From: an uncultured Prevotella sp.
GTDB taxonomy: Bacteria; Bacteroidota; Bacteroidia; Bacteroidales; Bacteroidaceae
Assembly (NCBI GenBank): GCA_934202525.1
Contig: CAKPYB010000052.1
Location: 1-17,260, forward strand
Length of the DNA: 17,260 nucleotides
Direction of reading: 5' to 3'
A program made the position numbers and the translations under genes. The notes beneath the pieces are model-generated. The model was not told the origin of the DNA. It made no database searches and was given only the letters and a program-made list of their open reading frames with translations. The first letter of the stretch is position 1. Every line of letters begins with the position of its first letter. Of the stretch, positions 1 to 7,159 are shown piece after piece.

Positions 1-195
1 GGAATAATGATTATTAATTGTCAACCTTCACCAGGAATAAGACTCTAGGTAGTAAACTAAATATAGGAAACTACACTAACTCATAGTTTTCTCCTCTAAA
101 ACTCACCGTTTCTTGGGTATGAAGTCATCGTTTTCTATTTGGGAACTCATTGCTTACTGGATGGGAATCCTTGTATTTCTTTATGATTTCATATT

Positions 196-331
196 AAAAA
201 AAATAACACGGACAAATTGAATTTGTCCGGACAAATTGTCCGGCGGCTTGTAATGCTTTGATTATTGGGCGGTTATGAGCGTCCGGACAAACGATCCGGA
301 CAAATTCAATTTGTCCGTGTGTTTTTTTTTT
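196..331. repeat. Compound inverted repeat with GGACAA half-sites between A- and T-runs
   Basis: Positions 206-230 and 296-320 are a perfect 25-base inverted repeat, bordered by eight A (196-203) on the left and ten T (322-331) on the right. Each arm is itself nearly palindromic: 209-229 is a 21-base palindrome with one central base, and 227-243 is a second overlapping palindrome with 8-base arms. The hexamer GGACAA or its complement occurs seven times, at 210, 223, 229, 236, 285, 298 and 311. The A-run, stem and T-run arrangement would work as an intrinsic terminator in either direction. The internal repetition also resembles a REP- or MITE-type dispersed element. Which of these it is cannot be told from one copy. 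Confidence 0.8.
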
Positions 332-515
332 CTTGTTGGGGGATTAAAAATCTGCTGGGACGCCATCCTATGGAGTGAGATTATTGAAGAATCATGATGT
401 GTGGTCAACTGACTTTTGCGGTGGAAATATTCGTAAAAAACGGTGTCTTGTGTAAAAATTGAGGAATTTAACGAAGATTTCTGATTATTTTACATGATTA
501 TTTGTAAAAATATGC

Positions 516-523
516 TATATTTG
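516..523 (+). promoter_or_regulatory. Possible -7 box of the lipoprotein/DUF5723 unit
   Basis: TATATTTG followed by CA fits the Bacteroidetes primary-sigma -7 consensus TAnnTTTG and lies 71 bases before the ATG at 595. I see no well-placed TTTG-type -33 element: the nearest TTTG, 501-504, is too close. The call therefore rests on the -7 box and its position alone. Confidence 0.45.
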
Positions 524-594
524 CAAATGTTTTTAAAAATATGTAGATTCTCTTTAAGAGTGTAAAGTTCTATAATTATCAATTATTCATAACT

Positions 595-2370
595 ATGAAG
601 AAAAAGCAAATGAAAGCAAGTCTATTACTTGTGTCTTTATTGACGTTAGGTTTCTCGGTAACCGGGTGTACAAATGACGATTATGATTTCGACCAGATTG
701 ATGCTACGATGGGATTTGGTAGTGGCGAATTGGAAATACCTGCCAGTTCTACTATGAACATTCCTCTGTCTGATATCCTGGAACTGGAAGAGGGTGGTAG
801 CGTGAAGATTGCCGCAAACGGTGATTATCTGTTCCAGTTGACTGGTTCAGATGCATCATTTGCTTCGCCAATGATTTCTCCTATAGTTCTGACGGGTAGT
901 TCTTATTCTAATACGCTAACCTTGAGCACCCATTCTGCTGCCAAGGGTACACGTACTGCCGGTACTCATCTCAGTTTTGTATCTCCTAAGGAGCTGATGT
1001 TCAAATATAATGGTACGGATGCTGCTGTGAAGAGCCTGAAAAGTGCTGAGGTGGATGGCGAAATCGAACTGAATGTGAATCTCACTCTTGGTGGTCTTTC
1101 TTCTGCCATCACCAAGCTTGACAAGGTAACACTTACCCTTCCTGGCTATCTGCAGATTTCACAGGTTACTCGTAATGGCAAACCTATTGAGCATAACGGC
1201 TCCAAGATTACCGTGGAGGATGTTTCTACAAGCAGCAACCTCGAACTCACCATCAAGGCTAAAAAACTGGATTTCGCAAACCAGGATGCTTATGGTAAGG
1301 TTGTCATCGGCAATAATGGCTCTATCAAGATGGATGGTTATTTCGACCTCGGTATCGAGGCTGATGCAACGGGTGTTCCTACATCTCCACTGACCATCGG
1401 TGCCAACGTGAATGTCAATGATATAACCTTGAAATCTGCTACCGGTATCTTCGACCCAGAAATCAATATCTCAAGTTTAGGTGATGTAACAGTGACGGGT
1501 GTTCCTGACTTCCTTTCAGAAGATGGCGTAAGAGCTGACTTGGAAAATCCTCAGATTATCCTCACTGTCCATAATGATATGGATGCTGCGGCAAAGGTGA
1601 GCGCGAAGGTGATTTCTACCAAGAACGGTCAGAACTTGGCTACCGTGCAACTCCCTGAAATGAATATCTATAAGACTACCGTTGCGCCAGTGACCAAGAT
1701 CTGCATTTGTCGTAATAAGACAGAAGAACTGACTAGACAATATGGTGCAGCCAATGTATATGAGGTGAGCAACCTGGCTACACTCATCAACCAGCATATT
1801 CCTGATCATGTTCAGATTACCGGTGTAGAGGCAAAGGCTGATCTCAGTCAGGAAATGACTATCGAGTTCGGACGCAGTTATCATATCGAGCCAAGCTACG
1901 AGATTTATGCACCGTTGGCATTTGCCGAGGATGCAGTCATCGAATATGCCGATGATTTCGACGGCTGGAACGATGATTTGGATGAATTGGAATTGGCAAA
2001 GGATACTTATCTGCGTCTTACTGCCGATGCGCAGAATCTGGTTCCTGCTACCCTCATCGTAGAGGCAACTCCACTCGGACTGGATGGTACTGATATCAGC
2101 AACCAGATAGAAGTCAATGTCAAGCAGGGCACCGTGAAGGCATCTACTGATGGTGTCACAGCAGCGACCTCTCCGCTGGAAATCGAACTCCGTGAAAAGG
2201 TAAAGGGCGGATTACAGAAGCTCGACGGCCTCTCTTATAAGGTAAAAGGTAAGGCAAGCCATGATGGTACTACCGTGACCGGTATCATCCTCAACTCTGA
2301 GAAGCATACCCTGAAGTTGGAAAACATCAAGGTGAAACTCGTGGGTAAGGTAATTGGTAACTTCAATTAA
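595..2370 (+). CDS. Uncharacterised lipoprotein, beta-rich, partner of DUF5723 protein
   Basis: A 591-residue protein of unknown function. The N-terminus is a clear lipoprotein signal: Lys-rich start, hydrophobic stretch, then SVTGC with the lipidated cysteine at residue 25. The residues after it (TNDDYDFD) are acidic, as in Bacteroidetes signals for lipoproteins displayed on the cell surface, so surface exposure is plausible but inferred. The rest is dominated by alternating hydrophobic/polar stretches typical of beta-sandwich modules. A central part (about residues 280-345) contains a FDPEI motif, a PDFL motif and a NPQIILTVHN segment, loosely like LEA-type beta-sandwiches. An unusual CIC pair sits near residue 365. 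The gene is followed after 48 bases by a DUF5723 barrel gene on the same strand, so the two are probably co-transcribed and may work together at the outer membrane. I do not recognise a named family. Confidence 0.9.
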   Translation: MKKKQMKASLLLVSLLTLGFSVTGCTNDDYDFDQIDATMGFGSGELEIPASSTMNIPLSDILELEEGGSVKIAANGDYLFQLTGSDASFASPMISPIVLTGSSYSNTLTLSTHSAAKGTRTAGTHLSFVSPKELMFKYNGTDAAVKSLKSAEVDGEIELNVNLTLGGLSSAITKLDKVTLTLPGYLQISQVTRNGKPIEHNGSKITVEDVSTSSNLELTIKAKKLDFANQDAYGKVVIGNNGSIKMDGYFDLGIEADATGVPTSPLTIGANVNVNDITLKSATGIFDPEINISSLGDVTVTGVPDFLSEDGVRADLENPQIILTVHNDMDAAAKVSAKVISTKNGQNLATVQLPEMNIYKTTVAPVTKICICRNKTEELTRQYGAANVYEVSNLATLINQHIPDHVQITGVEAKADLSQEMTIEFGRSYHIEPSYEIYAPLAFAEDAVIEYADDFDGWNDDLDELELAKDTYLRLTADAQNLVPATLIVEATPLGLDGTDISNQIEVNVKQGTVKASTDGVTAATSPLEIELREKVKGGLQKLDGLSYKVKGKASHDGTTVTGIILNSEKHTLKLENIKVKLVGKVIGNFN

Positions 2371-2418
2371 TGACAGAGAGTAGTAACAGAATAATCACAC
2401 ACATAAAAGACAAAGAAA

Positions 2419-3831
2419 ATGATGAATAAAATATATAAGCATCTCTTGGCTGCCTCTCTGCTGATGATGGGGGGCACCGCAATGGCTCAGACACTCAATT
2501 CCGCTTACTTTACTGACGACTACAAGTTCCGTCACGATATGAACCCGGCTTTTGAGAACAAACAGAACTATATCACCATCCCTGCATTGGGTAATATGAA
2601 TGTCAACCTGCAAGGCAACTTCGGCTACCAGGATATTGTACTGAACAATCCGATGTACGGACAGGAGGCGGGTGCCAAGAAGATGACTTCCTTTATGAAT
2701 CCTTATATCTCTGCCGATGAGGCGCTGAAGGGTTTCAGCAAGAATAACAACCGCATACAGGGTGATGTGGGTATCTCCATTCTTTCTGCCGGTTTCAAGG
2801 GATTTGGCGGTTATAATACCATCGAGGTGAATGCCAAGGCTTCTTTCGGTGCTTCCCTGCCTTATGAGTTGTTTGAATTTGCCAAGAACACGGGTAATCA
2901 GAATTATGAGATTGGTGATGTGAGCATGATGGCTCGCTCTTATGCAGAATTGGCATTGGGTCACTCTCATCAGATTAACAAGAAACTCCGCATCGGTGCC
3001 AAATTGAAGTTCCTCTTCGGTGTGGCTGATGGTGATGTTCGTTTGGAAAACCTGCGTGCTGACCTCTCTGGTACAGACAAGTGGATTGTTTCCGGCAAGG
3101 CGAATGCGCAGGTTTCCATGAAGGGCTTTACTTATAAGACTTCAAAGGATGAATATAACAATCCGGAGAAGGGTGAATACGAAAAGATAGATGATGTAGA
3201 TGTTGATGGCGCAGGATTGGGTGGCTTCGGTATGGCACTCGACCTTGGTGGTGTCTATAAGTTGAACGACAATCTGACCCTGAGTGCTTCTGTTCTCGAT
3301 TTGGGTTTCATCAACTGGAGCAACAATATGAAGGCTGTGAACAGAGCCGAGAGTTTCGAGTTTGATGGCTTCCATGATACTGCGGTAAGAGAAAACAGCG
3401 GTCCTACTATCGACGACAAGATAGATGATTATGGTGATCAGATTACCGACTTCATCAACCTGAAGGATTTGGGCGACCAGGGCAGCCGTACTACCGCTCT
3501 GGCAGCTACGCTCAACTTCGGTGCAGAGTACAGTTTGCCTGCATACAACAAGTTGTCCTTCGGTTTGCTGAGCAGCACCCGCATCAATGGTGATTATACC
3601 TGGAGCGAGGGTAGACTCAGTGCCAACTGGAAACCAACGAAGTGGTTGGATGGTGGTATCAACTTTGCCGTCAGCAGTTTTGCTACAAGTATGGGTTATG
3701 TCCTGAATATCCATCCTAAGGGTTACAACTTCTTCATCGGTATGGATCACATCTTGGGCAAGACCAGCAAGGAGTTCATTCCTCTCAGTTCCAATGCCAG
3801 CATCGCATTGGGTATGAGCGTAACCTGGTAA
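2419..3831 (+). CDS. DUF5723 family outer-membrane beta-barrel protein
   Basis: 470 residues with a signal peptide ending in TAMA before Gln24. The mature start, with its HDMNPAF and ITIPALGNMNVN segments, matches what I know of DUF5723 proteins, a Bacteroidota family without assigned function. Repeated amphipathic strands rich in Gly and aromatic residues follow (for example AELALGHSHQI, LRIGAKLKFLFG, LTLSASVLDLGFINW), and the chain ends in a strand closing with VTW. This is the usual look of a transmembrane beta-barrel of the FadL/PorP-like type, with an aromatic C-terminus. A charged linker (about residues 240-265, DEYNNPEKGEYEKIDDVD) probably forms a surface loop. ATGATG gives two possible starts one codon apart. 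It forms a unit with the upstream lipoprotein; the hairpin at 3878-3916 ends the unit. The family call is fairly secure; the role is unknown. Confidence 0.85.
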   Translation: MMNKIYKHLLAASLLMMGGTAMAQTLNSAYFTDDYKFRHDMNPAFENKQNYITIPALGNMNVNLQGNFGYQDIVLNNPMYGQEAGAKKMTSFMNPYISADEALKGFSKNNNRIQGDVGISILSAGFKGFGGYNTIEVNAKASFGASLPYELFEFAKNTGNQNYEIGDVSMMARSYAELALGHSHQINKKLRIGAKLKFLFGVADGDVRLENLRADLSGTDKWIVSGKANAQVSMKGFTYKTSKDEYNNPEKGEYEKIDDVDVDGAGLGGFGMALDLGGVYKLNDNLTLSASVLDLGFINWSNNMKAVNRAESFEFDGFHDTAVRENSGPTIDDKIDDYGDQITDFINLKDLGDQGSRTTALAATLNFGAEYSLPAYNKLSFGLLSSTRINGDYTWSEGRLSANWKPTKWLDGGINFAVSSFATSMGYVLNIHPKGYNFFIGMDHILGKTSKEFIPLSSNASIALGMSVTW

Positions 3832-3877
3832 CAGATAATTGCATGTTTGCAGGTTTGAGAAGTAGGAAAATATAATA

Positions 3878-3921
3878 ATAGGAGGTAAACACCAATGATT
3901 AGTGTTTACCTCCTATTTATT
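3878..3921 (+). terminator. Intrinsic terminator after the DUF5723 gene
   Basis: A perfect 15-base-pair stem (3878-3892 with 3902-3916) with a 9-base loop, followed by the T-rich stretch TTATTTATTTG. It starts 47 bases after the DUF5723 stop codon and separates that unit from the carbohydrate operon. The left arm contains AGGAGGT by chance, which is locked in the stem. Confidence 0.85.
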
Positions 3922-3983
3922 TATTTGTTACATGATATAAACTTTTTGATACATGTGATAAAGTAGAATCCTGGTTTTTTACT

Positions 3984-3991
3984 TATCTTTG
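3984..3991 (+). promoter_or_regulatory. -7 box of the glycoside hydrolase operon
   Basis: TATCTTTG followed by CAG is a textbook Bacteroidetes -7 element. It lies just after the upstream terminator and 47 bases before the first ATG (4039), so transcription should begin near 3998. The expected TTTG at -33 is not evident; the closest (3945-3948) is about 35 bases away from the box, so an activator may be needed. All four downstream genes run in the same direction without an obvious internal promoter. Confidence 0.75.
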
Positions 3992-4038
3992 CAGCCGCAA
4001 ATAACAATTTAATATACTTAATTAATTTAAATCATAAG

Positions 4039-4648
4039 ATGATTAGATACAGAATGATTTTATCCCTGCTTTTGGCTGTTATGGGAATTCGGTTTGAATT
4101 ACGACATCTTCCGTTTGAAGACGGGGCGTCATGCCGAGCAGCGTTCTGTTTCTGTTGCCGAAATGACTTACAATCCTGACGGAACCATCCAGGAGTTGCC
4201 ATACTTCCAGGACTGCAAGTTGGAGCAGATAGAATGGTTCAACCCTTATCGCCAGGTTGAGGCTGAGACGATGGCTTGGGGCTATGGATTGAAGACGCAA
4301 CCTAAGAACCAATGGGCACAGAAAAATAAGTGGAACCAGGTGGTTACGAATATTGATGAGGAAAAGTATATCCTCGTGAAGGGTGTTGACTTCAAGAAAG
4401 GTGCAAGTAAGTTTGAGGTTTCTGCCTCCTGCCACATGTTGGGCGGCAGCATCGAAATCCGTCTTGATGGCGTAAACGGTCAGTGCATCGGCAAGGTGGA
4501 TATCAGCAACACCAAGGACGAATACAAAACCTTCTCTACCCAAGTGAAGAAGGTAAAGGGTGTGCATGATCTCTACTTCGTATTCAAGGGAGGCGACATC
4601 CAGAAGCAGAACCTCTTCTTCCTGGACTGGTGGAAGTTTGGGGAGTAA
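4039..4648 (+). pseudogene. Internally deleted GH43-CBM6 gene (signal peptide plus C-terminal remnant)
   Basis: The ATG at 4039 begins a good signal peptide (MIRYRMILSLLLAVMG). That frame then turns into nonsense and stops at 4177-4179. The neighbouring frame, open from 4058 to 4648, encodes the end of a GH43 domain (RSVSVAEMTYNPDGTI, the last strands of the five-bladed propeller), then a complete CBM6-type module from NPYRQVEAETMAWG to DWWKFGE. Intact GH43-CBM6 enzymes are near 450-500 residues, so roughly 280 residues carrying the catalytic Asp/Asp/Glu are missing, and the join is out of frame. The CBM6 part resembles the CBM6 of the double-GH43 gene at 7160 ([25 protein letters not shown]), so the two are paralogues. 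A short product from the TTG at 4094 is possible but would lack a signal peptide. It is the first gene after the operon promoter. Pseudogene is the best reading; an assembly or sequencing fault at about 4080-4095 is the alternative. Confidence 0.82.
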
Positions 4649-4673
4649 AAGTTCCGCTCAATAATTATCATTT

Positions 4674-4705
4674 ATCACAGTACAGCCTCGTGGTGGCTTT
4701 GTGAT
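4674..4705 (+). other. Weak interrupted hairpin between operon genes
   Basis: ATCACA (4674-4679) pairs with TGTGAT (4700-4705), and inside it AGCC (4684-4687) pairs with GGCT (4695-4698). There is no T-tract, so it is not a terminator. It could affect mRNA processing between the broken first gene and the GH127/146 gene, but the pairing is short and may be chance. Confidence 0.3.
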
Positions 4706-4742
4706 GGTTATCAAATAATAAATGTAATCAGTAAATAAGAAA

Positions 4743-7127
4743 ATGAAGAAACAACTAATGATTGCTCTGCTGAGCATAGCGCCAGCCTTGGGTGTTGTGG
4801 CGCAAGATAAACTTTATAAGGATGAGTTCCCGCTGGGCGACATCACCCTTCTGGATGGACCATTGAAGCATGCTCGCGACTTGAACGTGCAGGTGCTCCT
4901 GAAATATGATTGCGACCGCATGCTGGCCCCTTACCGTAAGGAGGCAGGCTTGCAACCTCGCAAACCTTCTTATCCCAACTGGGATGGACTGGACGGACAT
5001 GTAGGCGGACATTATCTGTCGGCTCTTGCCATCAATGCGGCTACAGGCAATGAGGAATGCCGCAAGCGCATGGAATATATGATATCCGAACTCCAGCTGG
5101 TGCTTGATGCCAACAATCAGCGTCCTGATGCCTGGTGTCATAACTATATCGGTGGTGTTCCGAATAGTGCCAAGATGTGGACAGCTTTCAGTAAGGGCGA
5201 TTTCGGACCTTACTTCGGAACATGGGCACCTTTCTATAATATTCATAAGATGTATGCAGGTCTTCGTGATGCATGGCTCTATTGCGGAAATGAACAGGCA
5301 AAGAATCTGTTTTTGAAGTTCTGCGATTGGGCTGTAGATATAACACGTGATTTGAGCGATGAACAGATGGAGAAAATGCTCGGCAACGAGCATGGAGGCA
5401 TGAACGAGGTGCTTGCTGATGCCTATGCCATGACCAATGATTCGAAATATTTGAGTTGTGCCCGCCGCTTCTCCCACAAACAGTTGCTTACTCCGATGGA
5501 GAATGGCAAGGACTGCCTTGACAATATGCATGCCAATACGCAGATTCCGAAGGTTATCGGCTATCAGCGCATCGCAGAGTTGGCTCATGATGTGCAATAT
5601 CACAATGCCAGCGAGTATTTCTGGGAAATCGTGACACGTCAGCGTTCGCTGGCTTTGGGTGGAAACAGTCGTCGTGAGCACTTCCCGACTAAAGAAAATT
5701 GCATAGACTATATTAACGACATCGATGGTCCTGAGTCTTGCAATACGTATAATATGCTGAAGCTTACCGAGGATTTGAACCGAGTGAAGCACGATGGCAT
5801 GTATGGCGACTTTTACGAGACTGCGATGTTCAACCATATCCTCTCTGCCCAGCATCCTCAACATGGCGGCTATGTCTATTTCACTTCCGCCCGTCCTCGC
5901 CATTACCGCAACTATTCTGCCCCTAATGAGGCAATGTGGTGCTGCGTGGGAACAGGTATGGAAGATCATGGAAAGTATGGACAGTTTGTCTGGACGCACG
6001 ATAAAGGTGTGAAGGCGGAGGATGATGCTCTGTACGTGAATCTCTTCGTGGCTTCCGAGTTGAATTGGAAAGAACGGAAGATGGTGATTCGTCAGCAGAC
6101 CGCTTTCCCATACGCTGAGACATCTAATATAGAAGTAACTAAGGGAAAAGGTATCTTCACCTTGAAGATTCGTAAACCATCGTGGTGTGATAACTTCACC
6201 GTGAAGGGTGTAGGTTTTGATGCCGATAGCTATGAGGAGAATGGATTTGTCTGCATCAAGCGTAAATGGAAGAAGGGTGACCAGGTCGAAATCTCTATGC
6301 CTATGCATGCTTACATCAAACCGATGGTCAATGTGCCTCAGTATGTGGCAATCATGTATGGTCCTATCCTGCTCGGCATGAAGACGGGAACGGAGGATAT
6401 GCGTTCTCTCATTGCTGACGACAGTCGTTTCGGACAATATGCTGGTGGTATGAAGTTGCCGCTCGATAAAGCTCCAATCCTTCTGCCTAAGCATCTGAAT
6501 GACATCGCCAAGGACTTGAAGCCAATTCCTGGTAAACCATTGCATTTTAAACTTGCCACCCAGATGGAGAATGCCATTGATGGTGAACTGCAGCCTTTCT
6601 TCGAGATTCATGATTCCCGATATATGATGTATTGGTTGGCACTCGGAGAGAATGATTACAAGGCTTATATGCAGAAGTTGGCTGATGAGGAAAAAGCCCG
6701 TCAGGCTTTGGAGGCTAGAACTGTGGATAAGGTAAGCCCTGGAGAACAACAGCCAGAGACCGACCATCGTATGGAGACAGATGATTCGAGCAAGGGTAAT
6801 ACAGAGGGTATCTTCTTCCGTGATGCAAAGGATGGTCATTATTTCAGCTATCTGATGCAGACCAAGGGAGAGACTAATCTTAGCCTTCAGCTCAAGTTCT
6901 GGGGACAGGATGAGTGGCGTACAAGTGAGTTTGATATTTATGTTAACGACAAGTTGCTTTGCAGCGTGAACAACAGTCATCGCTGGCGTACTACGCAGTT
7001 TAAGACCGTTGATTATGTCATTCCTTCAGAGTTTGTTAATGGCAAGAAGGAAATAAGAGTGAAGTTTGTGGCTCACAAGGGCAAGCAGGTTGGACAGATT
7101 TATGGTGTGAGACTTGTGAAGAATTAA
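4743..7127 (+). CDS. GH127/GH146-family beta-L-arabinofuranosidase, secreted
   Basis: 794 residues with a signal peptide cut after VVA (residue 20). The (alpha/alpha)6 catalytic domain (formerly DUF1680) spans roughly residues 25-540 and starts with FPLGDITLLDGP and the family motif GLDGHVGGHYLSAL. The zinc-thiolate site seen in GH127/GH146 enzymes is complete: Glu331 and Cys333 in ESCNTYNM, and Cys400-Cys401 in WCCVGTGMEDHG, where the first Cys of the pair is the nucleophile in characterised members. Glu312 in NSRREHF is the likely acid/base. Beta-sandwich regions follow (LKPIPGKPLHFKL near 600, DUF4986-like). After a charged linker (about residues 640-690), a C-terminal module of about 100 residues (DUF6805-like) completes the chain. 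The enzyme should release terminal beta-L-arabinofuranose from plant glycans such as extensin, arabinan or pectic side chains. The GLDGHVGGHYLSAL-type N-terminus leans towards GH146; the exact family needs a profile search. The next gene starts 32 bases downstream. Confidence 0.9.
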   Translation: MKKQLMIALLSIAPALGVVAQDKLYKDEFPLGDITLLDGPLKHARDLNVQVLLKYDCDRMLAPYRKEAGLQPRKPSYPNWDGLDGHVGGHYLSALAINAATGNEECRKRMEYMISELQLVLDANNQRPDAWCHNYIGGVPNSAKMWTAFSKGDFGPYFGTWAPFYNIHKMYAGLRDAWLYCGNEQAKNLFLKFCDWAVDITRDLSDEQMEKMLGNEHGGMNEVLADAYAMTNDSKYLSCARRFSHKQLLTPMENGKDCLDNMHANTQIPKVIGYQRIAELAHDVQYHNASEYFWEIVTRQRSLALGGNSRREHFPTKENCIDYINDIDGPESCNTYNMLKLTEDLNRVKHDGMYGDFYETAMFNHILSAQHPQHGGYVYFTSARPRHYRNYSAPNEAMWCCVGTGMEDHGKYGQFVWTHDKGVKAEDDALYVNLFVASELNWKERKMVIRQQTAFPYAETSNIEVTKGKGIFTLKIRKPSWCDNFTVKGVGFDADSYEENGFVCIKRKWKKGDQVEISMPMHAYIKPMVNVPQYVAIMYGPILLGMKTGTEDMRSLIADDSRFGQYAGGMKLPLDKAPILLPKHLNDIAKDLKPIPGKPLHFKLATQMENAIDGELQPFFEIHDSRYMMYWLALGENDYKAYMQKLADEEKARQALEARTVDKVSPGEQQPETDHRMETDDSSKGNTEGIFFRDAKDGHYFSYLMQTKGETNLSLQLKFWGQDEWRTSEFDIYVNDKLLCSVNNSHRWRTTQFKTVDYVIPSEFVNGKKEIRVKFVAHKGKQVGQIYGVRLVKN

Positions 7128-7159
7128 TTGTAGAAAAAATCAACGAATAAACAATCATA

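Larger units (their letters stand above)
1..594. other. Long non-coding leader region, no convincing gene
   Basis: I see no gene with recognisable homology in these 594 bases. The stretch contains a large inverted repeat (206-320, listed separately) and a -7-like box shortly before the first real gene (516-523). The only notable reading frame is a 33-codon one on the plus strand, 119-220. It encodes a strongly hydrophobic peptide with a charged end (IWELIAYWMGILVF followed by KKITR) and its stop lies inside the inverted repeat. It has no clear ribosome binding site, so I do not call it a gene. The left end may be the tail of an intergenic region belonging to a gene outside the window. Confidence 0.6.

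Noticed and set aside
3895..3966. 23-codon frame with a perfect-looking AGGAGGT eight bases upstream of its ATG
   Set aside because: The AGGAGGT is the left arm of the terminator stem and would be base-paired; the peptide has no other support and Bacteroidota rarely use strong Shine-Dalgarno sites.
4085..4090. EcoRI site at the deletion junction as evidence of a cloning chimera
   Set aside because: One six-base site is expected by chance every few kilobases, and the sequence on both sides fits the same operon; kept only as a caution in the pseudogene finding.
4755..6980. 741-codon open frame on the minus strand
   Set aside because: It lies wholly opposite the GH127/146 gene, has no recognisable domain, and its composition (rich in His, Ile, Cys) is that of an antisense shadow.
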